Origin: Elmis aenea
Taxonomy: Eukaryota; Arthropoda; Insecta; Coleoptera; Elmidae
Assembly: GCA_947652605.1 (NCBI GenBank)
Contig: CANTFG010000150.1
Coordinates: forward strand, 1 to 64,000
Reading direction: 5' to 3'
DNA length: 64,000 bases
Shown here: positions 44,001-56,724 of the stretch, piece after piece
How positions within the stretch are numbered: the stretch's first letter is position 1
Layout: the number at the start of each line of letters is the position of its first letter
The notes under the pieces: model-generated
What the model was told of the DNA's origin: nothing
Seen by the model: only the letters and a program-made list of their open reading frames with translations
The model's database searches: none
Position numbers and translations under genes: made by a program

Positions 44001-47000
44001 TCGCTCGCTCAGTTGGAAACTTGAATAGAAATGTTAATTTTTTTGGTACTGAATGAGTTATTAAAAAATTGCTTTTGGATCGATGCTGTCGAGAGACATT
44101 TAGGAGTAAAAATCCAATGGAAAGTAAACAAAGCAATATTTATGTCTCAAATATGGATTTATAAAGTATAGTGGACTCGCTCGCTCAGTTGGAAACTTGA
44201 ATAGAAATGTTAATTTTTTAGGTACTGAATGAGTTATTAAAAAATTGCTTTTGGATCGATGCTGTCGAGAGACATTTAGTAGTAAAAATCCAATGGAAAG
44301 TAAACAAAGCAGTATTTAGGTCTCAAATATGAATTTATAAAGTATAGTGGACTCGCTCGCTCAGTTGGAAACTTGAATAGAAATGTTAATTTTTTTGGTA
44401 CTGAATGAGTTATTAAAAAATTGCTTTTGGATCGATGCTGTCGAGAGACATTTAGGAGTAAAAATCCAATGGAAAGTAAACAAAGCAATATTTATGTCTC
44501 AAATATGGATTTATAAAGTATAGTGGACTCGCTCGCTCAGTTGGAAACTTGAATAGAAATGTTAATTTTTTAGGTACTGAATGAGTTATTAAAAAATTGC
44601 TTTTGGATCGATGCTGTCGAGAGACATTTAGGAGTAAAAATCCAATGGAAATTAAACAAAGCAGTATTTAGGTCTCAAATATGAATTTATAAAGTATAGT
44701 GGACTCGCTCGCTCAGTTGGAAACTTGAATAGAAATGTTAATTTTTTAGGTACTGAATGAGTTATTAAAAAATTGCTTTTGGATCGATGCTGTCGAGAGA
44801 CATTTAGGAGTAAAAATCCAATGGAAATTAAACAAAGCAGTATTTAGGTCTCAAATATGAATTTATAAAGTATAGTGGACTCGCTCGCTCAGTTGGAAAC
44901 TTGAATAGAATTGTTAATTTTTTAGGTACTGAATGAGTTATTAAAAAATTGCTTTTGGATCGATGCTGTCGAGAGACATTTAGGAGTAAAAATCCAATGG
45001 AAAGTAAACAAAGCAATATTTATGTCTCAAATATGGATTTATAAAGTATAGGGACTCGGTCAGTTGGGAACTTCAATAGAAATGTTAATTTTTTAGGTAC
45101 TGAATGAGTTATTAAAAAATTGCTTTTGGATTGATGCTGTCGAGAGACATTTAGTAGTAAAAATCCAATGGAAATTAAACAAAGCTATATTTAGGTCTCA
45201 AATATGAATTTATAAAGTATAGGGACTCAGTCAGTTGGAAACTTGAATAGAAATGTTAATTTTTTAGGTACTGAATGAGTTATTAAAAAATTGCTTTTGG
45301 ATCGATGCTGTCGAGAGACATTTAGTAGTAAAAATCCAATGGAAAGTAAACAAAGCAGTATTTAGGTCTCAAATATGAATTTATAAAGTATAGTGGACTC
45401 GCTCGCTCAGTTGGAAACTTGAATAGAAATGTTAATTTTTTTGGTACTGAATGAGTTATTAAAAAATTGCTTTTGGATCGATGCTGTCGAGAGACATTTA
45501 GGAGTAAAAATCCAATGGAAAGTAAACAAAGCAATATTTATGTCTCAAATATGGATTTATAAAGTATAGGGACTCGGTCAGTTGGGAACTTCAATAGAAA
45601 TGTTAATTTTTTAGGTACTGAATGAGTTATTAAAAAATTGCTTTTGGATTGATGCTGTCGAGAGACATTTAGTAGTAAAAATCCAATGGAAATTAAACAA
45701 AGCTATATTTAGGTCTCAAATATGAATTTATAAAGTATAGGGACTCAGTCAGTTGGAAACTTGAATAGAAATGTTAATTTTTTAGGTACTGAATGAGTTA
45801 TTAAAAAATTGCTTTTGGATCGATGCTGTCGAGAGACATTTAGTAGTAAAAATCCAATGGAAAGTAAACAAAGCAGTATTTAGGTCTCAAATATGAATTT
45901 ATAAAGTATAGTGGACTCGCTCGCTCAGTTGGAAACTTGAATAGAAATGTTAATTTTTTTGGTACTGAATGAGTTATTAAAAAATTGCTTTTGGATCGAT
46001 GCTGTCGAGAGACATTTAGGAGTAAAAATCCAATGGAAAGTAAACAAAGCAATATTTATGTCTCAAATATGGATTTATAAAGTATAGTGGACTCGCTCGC
46101 TCAGTTGGAAACTTGAATAGAAATGTTAATTTTTTAGGTACTGAATGAGTTATTAAAAAATTGCTTTTGGATCGATGCTGTCGAGAGACATTTAGTAGTA
46201 AAAATCCAATGGAAAGTAAACAAAGCAGTATTTAGGTCTCAAATATGAATTTATAAAGTATAGTGGACTCGCTCGCTCAGTTGGAAACTTGAATAGAAAT
46301 GTTAATTTTTTTGGTACTGAATGAGTTATTAAAAAATTGCTTTTGGATCGATGCTGTCGAGAGACATTTAGGAGTAAAAATCCAATGGAAAGTAAACAAA
46401 GCAATATTTATGTCTCAAATATGGATTTATAAAGTATAGTGGACTCGCTCGCTCAGTTGGAAACTTGAATAGAAATGTTAATTTTTTAGGTACTGAATGA
46501 GTTATTAAAAAATTGCTTTTGGATCGATGCTGTCGAGAGACATTTAGGAGTAAAAATCCAATGGAAATTAAACAAAGCAGTATTTAGGTCTCAAATATGA
46601 ATTTATAAAGTATAGTGGACTCGCTCGCTCAGTTGGAAACTTGAATAGAAATGTTAATTTTTTAGGTACTGAATGAGTTATTAAAAAATTGCTTTTGGAT
46701 CGATGCTGTCGAGAGACATTTAGGAGTAAAAATCCAATGGAAATTAAACAAAGCAGTATTTAGGTCTCAAATATGAATTTATAAAGTATAGTGGACTCGC
46801 TCGCTCAGTTGGAAACTTGAATAGAAATGTTAATTTTTTAGGTACTGAATGAGTTATTAAAAAATTGCTTTTGGATCGATGCTGTCGAGAGACATTTAGG
46901 AGTAAAAATCCAATGGAAATTAAACAAAGCTATATTTAGGTCTCAAATATGAATTTATAAAGTATAGGGACTCAGTCAGTTGGAAACTTGAATAGAAATG

Positions 47001-50000
47001 TTAATTTTTTAGGTACTGAATGAGTTATTAAAAAATTGCTTTTGGATCGATGCTGTCGAGAGACATTTAGTACTTAGTAAAAATCCAATGGAAAGTAAAC
47101 AAAGCAGTATTTAGGTCTCAAATATGAATTTATAAAGTATAGTGGACTCGCTCGCTCAGTTGGAAACTTGAATAGAAATGTTAATTTTTTTGGTACTGAA
47201 TGAGTTATTAAAAAATTGCTTTTGGATCGATGCTGTCGAGAGACATTTAGGAGTAAAAATCCAATGGAAAGTAAACAAAGCAATATTTATGTCTCAAATA
47301 TGGATTTATAAAGTATAGGGACTCGGTCAGTTGGGAACTTCAATAGAAATGTTAATTTTTTAAGTACTGAATGAGTTATTAAAAAATTGCTTTTGGATTG
47401 ATGCTGTCGAGAGACATTTAGTAGTAAAAATCCAATGGAAATTAAACAAAGCTATATTTAGGTCTCAAATATGAATTTATAAAGTATAGGGACTCAGTCA
47501 GTTGGAAAGTTGAATAGAAATGTTAATTTTTTAGGTACTGAATGAGTTATTAAAAAATTGCTTTTGGATCGATGCTGTCGAGAGACATTTAGTAGTAAAA
47601 ATCCAATGGAAAGTAAACAAAGCAGTATTTAGGTCTCAAATATGAATTTATAAAGTATAGTGGACTCGCTCGCTCAGTTGGAAACTTGAATAGAAATGTT
47701 AATTTTTTTGGTACTGAATGAGTTATTAAAAAATTGCTTTTGGATCGATGCTGTCGAGAGACATTTAGGAGTAAAAATCCAATGGAAAGTAAACAAAGCA
47801 ATATTTATGTCTCAAATATGGATTTATAAAGTATAGTGGACTCGCTCGCTCAGTTGGAAACTTGAATAGAAATGTTAATTTTTTAGGTACTGAATGAGTT
47901 ATTAAAAAATTGCTTTTGGATCGATGCTGTCGAGAGACATTTAGGAGTAAAAATCCAATGGAAATTAAACAAAGCAGTATTTAGGTCTCAAATATGAATT
48001 TATAAAGTATAGTGGACTCGCTCGCTCAGTTGGAAACTTGAATAGAAATGTTAATTTTTTAGGTACTGAATGAGTTATTAAAAAATTGCTTTTGGATCGA
48101 TGCTGTCAAGAGACATTTAGGAGTAAAAATCCAATGGAAATTAAACAAAGCAGTATTTAGGTCTCAAATATGAATTTATAAAGTATAGTGGACTCGCTCG
48201 CTCAGTTGGAAACTTGAATAGAAATGTTAATTTTTTAGGTACTGAATGAGTTATTAAAAAATTGCTTTTGGATCGATGCTGTCGAGAGACATTTAGGAGT
48301 AAAAATCCAATGGAAAGTAAACAAAGCAATATTTATGTCTCAAATATGGATTTATAAAGTATAGGGACTCGGTCAGTTGGGAACTTCAATAGAAATGTTA
48401 ATTTTTTAGGTACTGAATGAGTTATTAAAAAATTGCTTTTGGATTGATGCTGTCGAGAGACATTTAGTAGTAAAAATCCAATGGAAATTAAACAAAGCTA
48501 TATTTAGGTCTCAAATATGAATTTATAAAGTATAGGGACTCAGTCAGTTGGAAACTTAAATAGAAATGTTAATTTTTTAGGTACTGAATGAGTTATTAAA
48601 AAATTGCTTTTGGATCGATGCTGTCGAGAGACATTTAGTAGTAAAAATCCAATGGAAAGTAAACAAAGCAGTATTTAGGTCTCAAATATGAATTTATAAA
48701 GTATAGTGGACTCGCTCGCTCAGTTGGAAACTTGAATAGAAATGTTAATTTTTTTGGTACTGAATGAGTTATTAAAAAATTGCTTTTGGATCGATGCTGT
48801 CGAGAGACATTTAGGAGTAAAAATCCAATGGAAAGTAAACAAAGCAATATTTATGTCTCAAATATGGATTTATAAAGTATAGTGGACTCGCTCGCTCAGT
48901 TGGAAACTTGAATAGAAATGTTAATTTTTTAGGTACTGAATGAGTTATTAAAAAATTGCTTTTGGATCGATGCTGTCGAGAGACATTTAGTAGTAAAAAT
49001 CCAATGGAAAGGAAACAAAGCAGTATTTAGGTCTCAAATATGAATTTATAAAGTATAGTGGACTCGCTCGCTCAGTTGGAAACTTGAATAGAAATGTTAA
49101 TTTTTTTGGTACTGAATGAGTTATTAAAAAATTGCTTTTGGATCGATGCTGTCGAGAGACATTTAGGAGTAAAAATCCAATGGAAAGTAAACAAAGCAAT
49201 ATTTATGTCTCAAATATGGATTTATAAAGTATAGTGGACTCGCTCGCTCAGTTGGAAACTTGAATAGAAATGTTAATTTTTTAGGTACTGAATGAGTTAT
49301 TAAAAAATTGCTTTTGGATCGATGCTGTCGAGAGACATTTAGGAGTAAAAATCCAATGGAAATTAAACAAAGCAGTATTTAGGTCTCAAATATGAATTTA
49401 TAAAGTATAGTGGACTCGCTCGCTCAGTTGGAAACTTGAATAGAAATGTTAATTTTTTAGGTACTGAATGAGTTATTAAAAAATTGCTTTTGGATCGATG
49501 CTGTCGAGAGACATTTAGGAGTAAAAATCCAATGGAAATTAAACAAAGCAGTATTTAGGTCTCAAATATGAATTTATAAAGTATAGTGGACTCGCTCGCT
49601 CAGTTGGAAACTTGAATAGAAATGTTAATTTTTTAGGTACTGAATGAGTTATTAAAAAATTGCTTTTGGATCGATGCTGTCGAGAGACATTTAGGAGTAA
49701 AAATCCAATGGAAATTAAACAAAGCAGTATTTAGGTCTCAAATATGAATTTATAAAGTATAGTGGACTCGCTCGCTCAGTTGGAAACTTGAATAGAAATG
49801 TTAATTTTTTAGGTACTGAATGAGTTATTAAAAAATTGCTTTTGGATCGATGCTGTCGAGAGACATTTAGGAGTAAAAATCCAATGGAAAGTAAACAAAG
49901 CAATATTTATGTCTCAAATATGGATTTATAAAGTATAGGGACTCGGTCAGTTGGAAACTTGAATAGAAATGTTAATTTTTTAGGTACTGAATGAGTTATT

Positions 50001-53000
50001 AAAAAATTGCTTTTGGATTGATGCTGTCGAGAGACATTTAGGAGTAAAAATCCAATGGAAATTAAACAAAGCTATATTTAGGTCTCAAATATGAATTTAT
50101 AAAGTATAGGGACTCAGTCAGTTGGAAACTTGAATAGAAATGTTAATTTTTTAGGTACTGAATGAGTTATTAAAAAATTGCTTTTGGATCGATGCTGTCG
50201 AGAGACATTTAGTAGTAAAAATCCAATGGAAAGTAAACAAAGCAGTATTTAGGTCTCAAATATGAATTTATAAAGAATAGTGGACTCGCTCGCTCAGTTG
50301 GAAACTTGAATAGAAATGTTAATTTTTTTGGTACTGAATGAGTTATTAAAAAATTGCTTTTGGATCGATGCTGTCGAGAGACATTTAGGAGTAAAAATCC
50401 AATGGAAAGTAAACAAAGCAATATTTATGTCTCAAATATGGATTTATAAAGTATAGGGACTCGGTCAGTTGGGAACTTCAATAGAAATGTTAATTTTTTA
50501 GGTACTGAATGAGTTATTAAAAAATTGCTTTTGGATTGATGCTGTCGAGAGACATTTAGTAGTAAAAATCCAATGGAAATTAAACAAAGCTATATTTAGG
50601 TCTCAAATATGAATTTATAAAGTATAGGGACTCAGTCAGTTGGAAACTTGAATAGAAATGTTAATTTTTTAGGTACTGAATGAGTTATTAAAAAATTGCT
50701 TTTGGATCGATGCTGTCGAGAGACATTTAGTAGTAAAAATCCAATGGAAAGTAAACAAAGCAGTATTTAGGTCTCAAATATGAATTTATAAAGTATAGTG
50801 GACTCGCTCGCTCAGTTGGAAACTTGAATAGAAATGTTAATTTTTTTGGTACTGAATGAGTTATTAAAAAATTGCTTTTGGATCGATGCTGTCGAGAGAC
50901 ATTTAGGAGTAAAAATCCAATGGAAAGTAAACAAAGCAATATTTATGTCTCAAATATGGATTTATAAAGTATAGTGGACTCGCTCGCTCAGTTGGAAACT
51001 TGAATAGAAATGTTAATTTTTTAGGTACTGAATGAGTTATTAAAAAATTGCTTTTGGATCGATGCTGTCGAGAGACATTTAGGAGTAAAAATCCAATGGA
51101 AATTAAACAAAGCAGTATTTAGGTCTCAAATATGAATTTATAAAGTATAGTGGACTCGCTCGCTCAGTTGGAAACTTGAATAGAAATGTTAATTTTTTAG
51201 GTACTGAATGAGTTATTAAAAAATTGCTTTTGGATCGATGCTGTCGAGAGACATTTAGGAGTAAAAATCCAATGGAAATTAAACAAAGCAGTATTTAGGT
51301 CTCAAATATGAATTTATAAAGTATAGTGGACTCGCTCGCTCAGTTGGAAACTTGAATAGAAATGTTAATTTTTTAGGTACTGAATGAGTTATTAAAAAAT
51401 TGCTTTTGGATCGATGCTGTCGAGAGACATTTAGGAGTAAAAATCCAATGGAAAGTAAACAAAGCAATATTTATGTCTCAAATATGGATTTATAAAGTAT
51501 AGGGACTCGGTCAGTTGGGAACTTCAATAGAAATGTTAATTTTTTAGGTACTGAATGAGTTATTAAAAAATTGCTTTTGGATTGATGCTGTCGAGAGACA
51601 TTTAGTAGTAAAAATCCAATGGAAATTAAACAAAGCTATATTTAGGTCTCAAATATGAATTTATAAAGTATAGGGACTCAGTCAGTTGGAAACTTGAATA
51701 GAAATGTTAATTTTTTAGGTACTGAATGAGTTATTAAAAAATTGCTTTTGGATCGATGCTGTCGAGAGACATTTAGTAGTAAAAATCCAATGGAAAGTAA
51801 ACAAAGCAGTATTTAGGTCTCAAATATGAATTTATAAAGTATAGTGGACTCGCTCGCTCAGTTGGAAACTTGAATAGAAATGTTAATTTTTTTGGTACTG
51901 AATGAGTTATTAAAAAATTGCTTTTGGATCGATGCTGTCGAGAGACATTTAGGAGTAAAAATCCAATGGAAAGTAAACAAAGCAATATTTATGTCTCAAA
52001 TATGGATTTATAAAGTATAGGGACTCGGTCAGTTGGGAACTTCAATAGAAATGTTAATTTTTTAGGTACTGAATGAGTTATTAAAAAATTGCTTTTGGAT
52101 TGATGCTGTCGAGAGACATTTAGTAGTAAAAATCCAATGGAAATTAAACAAAGCTATATTTAGGTCTCAAATATGAATTTATAAAGTATAGGGACTCAGT
52201 CAGTTGGAAACTTGAATAGAAATGTTAATTTTTTAGGTACTGAATGAGTTATTAAAAAATTGCTTTTGGATCGATGCTGTCGAGAGACATTTAGTAGTAA
52301 AAATCCAATGGAAAGTAAACAAAGCAGTATTTAGGTCTCAAATATGAATTTATAAAGTATAGTGGACTCGCTCGCTCAGTTGGAAACTTGAATAGAAATG
52401 TTAATTTTTTTGGTACTGAATGAGTTATTAAAAAATTGCTTTTGGATCGATGCTGTCGAGAGACATTTAGGAGTAAAAATCCAATGGAAAGTAAACAAAG
52501 CAATATTTATGTCTCAAATATGGATTTATAAAGTATAGGGACTCGGTCAGTTGGGAACTTCAATAGAAATGTTAATTTTTTAGGTACTGAATGAGTTATT
52601 AAAAAATTGCTTTTGGATTGATGCTGTCGAGAGACATTTAGTAGTAAAAATCCAATGGAAATTAAACAAAGCTATATTTAGGTCTCAAATATGAATTTAT
52701 AAAGTATAGGGACTCAGTCAGTTGGAAACTTGAATAGAAATGTTAATTTTTTAGGTACTGAATGAGTTATTAAAAAATTGCTTTTGGATCGATGCTGTCG
52801 AGAGACATTTAGTAGTAAAAATCCAATGGAAAGTAAACAAAGCAGTATTTAGGTCTCAAATATGAATTTATAAAGTATAGTGGACTCGCTCGCTCAGTTG
52901 GAAACTTGAATAGAAATGTTAATTTTTTTGGTACTGAATGAGTTATTAAAAAATTGCTTTTGGATCGATGCTGTCGAGAGACATTTAGGAGTAAAAATCC

Positions 53001-53130
53001 AATGGAAAGTAAACAAAGCAATATTTATGTCTCAAATATGGATTTATAAAGTATAGGGACTCGGTCAGTTGGGAACTTCAATAGAAATGTTAATTTTTTA
53101 GGTACTGAATGAGTTATTAAAAATTTGCTT
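41095..53130 (+). repeat. ~173-bp satellite array with 518-bp higher-order repeat (~69 monomers)
   Basis: Monomers contain in order ggactc(g/a)gtcagttgg, aatagaaatgttaattttt, ggtactgaatgagttattaa, gcttttggat(c/t)gatgctgtcg, agagacattta, gtaaaaatccaatgg, gtctcaaatatg and atttataaagtatag. Three subtypes are visible: A (171 bp, ggactcggtcagttggg, aacttcaatag), B (172 bp, ggactcagtcag) and C (175 bp, gtggactcgctcgctcag). A-B-C trimers give 518-bp repeats (e.g. 41510, 42028, 42546). Elsewhere C-C dimers (352 bp) and longer composites (860, 1046 bp) alternate. Core monomers differ at very few positions, while the first (41095-41230) and the outlying ones after 53790 are diverged, the usual edge pattern of unequal exchange. 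The recurrent 62-70-codon minus-strand frame is a by-product. Confidence 0.97.
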
Positions 53131-53303
53131 TTGGATTAGCACTTAAACACGCATCTATTTGCTATTGCAGCTGATTAATTACACTTTTTGTACAAGTAAC
53201 ATGCGATATGTCGATGAAAATAAAAAAATCTTGATTTTTTAACGTTTTAATTAGTGTTTATTACAAATATTCATTGGTAACAGGCGCCTACTTAAATATA
53301 AAA
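53131..53303. other. Non-satellite DNA at the array edge
   Basis: The last core monomer breaks off after gcttttggatt (53130). The following ~170 bp is unrelated AT-rich sequence leading to the palindromic MITE. Confidence 0.5.
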
Positions 53304-53613
53304 CGCAACCCACCCAGCAGGTTGCGCCTACATAGGTATGCAATGTGCTTAACAAAACGCTTACTTTCGGCATTTTCAGGTAACCTGCATAGCAAAGATG
53401 TTAAATTAATTACATACCATGTAGGCGTAACGTATAGTATGCAATCCACTAAACATTGCGCCTACTGATAGGCAACCACTACACAAAACGCCTACATAGA
53501 GATGCAATATATTTGACATAACAGTTACGCAGGTTGTCTAAAAATGACAAAAGTAGGCGTTTTGTTCAGCACATTGCATACCTACGTAGGCGCAACGTGT
53601 TAGGTGGGTTGCG
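53304..53613. mobile_element. Palindromic MITE (310 bp)
   Basis: Ends CGCAACCCACC and GGTGGGTTGCG, with the inverted similarity continuing inward (ggttgcgcctacataggtat vs its complement; gcaatgtgct; aaaacgc) for about 60 bp each side. The motif gcgcctac/gtaggcg recurs several times internally. No coding capacity. Target duplication not clear, so the superfamily is left open. Confidence 0.75.
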
Positions 53614-53794
53614 TTCTTTATTTATGAATCACAATAATAGCTAAACAAACTGTTCTTATGTCAAACAAAATTAATTTCTGCGGTATACAGTACCGAGGTA
53701 TTCGTAAACTTCAATAAAAATCAAAATAAGTATTCTATACTGTGGTATGGTTAAGATCAAGTTATTAAAGATTTGGTTTTTGACCAGAACCATC

Positions 53795-54072
53795 AAAACA
53801 CAATTTATTAGTAAAAATCCAATAAAAATTAAACGATGCAATATTTATTTCTCAAATATGAATTTATGAAGTATAGTGGACTTGATCAGTTGAGAACTTG
53901 AATAAAAATGTAAATTTTGTAGGTACTGAATGAGTTATTCAAAAATTGGTTTTGGATCGTTGCTGTCGAGAGACATTTTGTAGTAAAAATCCAATAAAAA
54001 TTAAGCGAAGCTGTATTTAGGTCTCAAATATGATTTTATAAAATATACTGCACTAATTCAATCGAAAAATGA
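53795..54072 (+). repeat. Diverged satellite monomers (outlying edge)
   Basis: Contains agtaaaaatccaataaaaat, tctcaaatatgaatttatga, ggtactgaatgagttattca and gctgtcgagagacatttt in monomer order but with many changes compared with the core. Continues on the far side of the hAT insertion (55545-55590: tcaaaatatatcttgtaacc, attaagttattaaagatttt). Confidence 0.8.
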
Positions 54073-54080
54073 AATAAAAA

Positions 54081-55536
54081 CAGGGATGGAATAACGTTTT
54101 AAATCGTTACGTTATTGTATAACGTTATTTATTATTTGTTTTCGTTACATAACGTTATAAATAACATTAAAAAAGTGAATCGTTATGTTATGTAACGTTA
54201 CATAACTTATGATATTAATTAATGCAAAAAAAAATCGGGAGGTGATTTCTTATCGAAAATTAAGGGGGTCCTGTATAAAAAAATTTCCTTAGACGTTTTC
54301 TTTCGGAGTTACACCTCCCTAAAGGGGATTAGTAATGTTAGGTTTTTATTTTATTTCTCAAATTTGGATATATCTAGAAGAATGATATTTGGTATGTTTT
54401 GTACTTATTTAAAGGTTTTCCATAGTAATATTTTCAATCATCTTTCACCTTCACAGGGGACTGAAAAGTGCGACTTTTGTTGGTTTTTTAATCAGAACTT
54501 TTTAGTGAGTTAAAATTTTGCAATTTAATTTTTTTTTTAAGTTTGATTTATTTAGATTTTTTAACTTTTCTCGTAATATCTACAGTTTTTGAGTAAAAAA
54601 TTAAATGAGTGAACATGATGTTTATGTTCATATTGGGTAGAATTGACGGGCGTTATAGCGTTGTCGCCGCGTAAACGTCAAAATGAATTACATCCCTCAA
54701 TTCTACCCAATATGAACATAAACAAACCATGGTAACCACCAAAATGAATCGTTTTATATTGGAATATTTGATGGTTCATGTTGACTCATATAATTTTTTA
54801 CTCAAAAACTGTAGGTTTTACGAGAAAAGTGAAAGAATAAAAATAAATCTAAATAAATCAAGTTTAAAAAAAACATTAAATTTGCAAAACTTCAACCCAC
54901 CAAAAAGTTTTGATTAAAAAAAAACCAACAGCTCCCTGTGAAGGTGGGAGATGATTGAAAATATTACTATGGGAAACCTTTTAATAAATACAAAACCTCT
55001 ACCGAATATCATTCTCCTACATATTATCCAAATTTGAAAAATAAAATAAAAACCTAATTTTACCGATCCAATTAGGGGGGTGTAACTCCGAAAGAAGACG
55101 TCTAAGGAAAAAATTTTATATGAAAGACCTCCCTTTATTTTCGATAAGGAATGACCTCCCGAATTTTTTCGTATTATTTAAGAAACATCCTGTATAACGT
55201 TGAAAAAATAATTTTCATTTGTAATTCTGAAATTATTTTTGGGATCTGTAAATGTAAATTTTGCAAATAGTACAAAATTACGTTGAGATACTGTATTTTC
55301 ATTTTAATTTCTAAAATATAAACAAAATATTATATCTTCTGAAAATAAAAAGATGGCCATATAAAAATTTAATTTATAGAGAATAACGATACAAAATAAC
55401 TTTTAATGAAACTTTATCGGTTATTATAACGTTATATAACGTTATTAAAATATCGTTACGTTATTGTATTAAAACTTATAATTGAATCGTTATTATAACG
55501 TTATCGGGTATCGTTACGTTACGTTTTCCATCCCTA
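54081..55536. mobile_element. Non-autonomous hAT element in a decayed satellite monomer
   Basis: Ends CAGGGATGGAA (left) and TTCCATCCCTA (right) form a short hAT-type inverted repeat. The flanking 8-bp duplication is aataaaaa (54073-54080, 55537-55544). Both ends carry many cgttacgtta/ataacgtta repeats, likely subterminal binding motifs. No transposase. A foldback element (about 54219-55178) lies nested inside. Confidence 0.88.
54219..55178. mobile_element. Long foldback element nested in the hAT
   Basis: tcgggaggtgatttcttatc on the left mirrors gataaggaatgacctcccga on the right. Complementarity continues through the cggagttacacc, cttttaataaatacaaaacc and tgggtagaattga regions, giving arms of roughly 400 bp with the loop near 54650. 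The right edge (acatcctgta) resembles a divergent CAGGGTG-type end, but the left counterpart is unclear, so the outer borders are approximate. No coding capacity. Confidence 0.75.
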
Positions 55537-55589
55537 AATAAAAATCAAAATATATCTTGTAACCATTAAGTTATTAAAGATTTTTTCTC

Positions 55590-55905
55590 AAGTTCCTATT
55601 TGCCCTAGTACTGTAAACTTAAGAAATTCATTTTTGATTCTTTTAAATGTTATCTTTCAATTATGACCGTATTTTTAATTAAACTTTATAGGCATACAAT
55701 TTTGCACCTAAATAAAAGAACGTTTAAATGGACACGTATCTGTAAATTAAGGATGTACTGATTATGGTAATAGGTTTTTGCAGATCAATTGATAATTAGC
55801 TTTCTGGTCAATTAATTTATTCTGATTACATTAATTTTTGGCTTTTTGCTGGATGTTAATGACTAAATGTAGATATTTATTGAGACAAAAATATAATGCA
55901 AGTTG
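55590..55905. other. Intergenic, AT-rich
   Basis: Nothing recognised between the satellite remnant and the integrase remnant. Confidence 0.45.
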
Positions 55906-55907
55906 CG

Positions 55908-56320
55908 ATATAAAGAGCGAGACTGGAAAAGTCCGACCCTACATTAAAACAAATTTATGAATATTGTATGTTAGGATGGCCAAAGAACAAAAACTAAGTA
56001 CCTGATAATGTTAGATTATATTTTAATTTAAGAAATGAACTAATAAGTGTAAATGGTATCATTTACTGTGGAGATAGAATAATAGTTTCTATTAAATTGA
56101 GATCAACAGTAATACAGAAATTACATGAAGGACACTTAGACTTTGGTAAAGTTAAAATCAAACTCAGAGCAAACAAGTTAGTGTATTAGCCTGGGATGTG
56201 TAATGAAATAAAATAACTTATTATTAAATGCAAAATTTGTGAAAAATGTAGATGTTCGAATAAAATAAATAAAAAATAATCTTACATCATCCATTCGATC
56301 AAATTGTGTTTTTATTTAAT
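55908..56320 (+). pseudogene. Decayed Ty3/gypsy-type integrase fragment (zinc-binding region)
   Basis: Translation with stops reads DPTLKQIYEYCMLGWPKNKN, NELISVNGIIYCGDRIIVS, IQKLHEGHLDFGKVKIKLRA, PGMCNEIK and KCKICEKC. This is the order of the integrase N-terminal region of gypsy-type Pol, where LHEGHxG...K...R..YWPGM...C..C forms the HHCC zinc site. The Trp of YWPGM is now a stop (tag, near 56188). The catalytic DDE core is not visible downstream. A relic only. Confidence 0.7.
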
Positions 56321-56710
56321 CCTGGGTTCCTGGATTTTTGTATTTGTGGTCATAGCTAACATTAGATAAATCAGATATAATGTGCTTAAGCTATAATTCA
56401 AGTTTTAAGCCAATTGATTTGGTTTAATCTTACCTCAAAGTGCTCTTAAATGTTTTAAGCAAGCTTTATAGCAATATTAAATAAAAAGCAGTAGATCTAT
56501 AAGAAACATAATAGTTTTTTATTTAAAATTAAAAGCATAACATTTTGTGTCGATACAATACAAAAATAACATTACATGGTGGAATAAATTCGGTAAATAT
56601 ACTAAATCATTTTTAAATATCATCGAAATTTCGCTCTCTACATTTAGATCTAAGCTAAAATTAAATAAAACATCTTGTTGGGGTTCCTATTCGAAACTTA
56701 CGACTAACAA
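56321..56710. other. Intergenic, AT-rich
   Basis: Nothing recognised. The 3' end of the minus-strand gene lies next to this interval; an AATAAA (minus strand, 56714-56719) overlaps its start. Confidence 0.45.
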
Positions 56711-56724
56711 AAGCATTTATTAAA

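Noticed and set aside
41510..53021. Recurring 62-70-codon minus-strand frame starting MLCLLSIGFLL
   Set aside because: It repeats once per C-type monomer because of the satellite sequence; period is not a multiple of 3 and the frame spans monomer boundaries.
41095..53130. CRISPR-like array
   Set aside because: Spacers are not unique; units are tandem monomers of ~173 bp typical of eukaryotic satellite DNA.
53274..53468. 64-codon frame within the palindromic MITE
   Set aside because: Lies in a non-coding inverted-repeat element and has no similarity.
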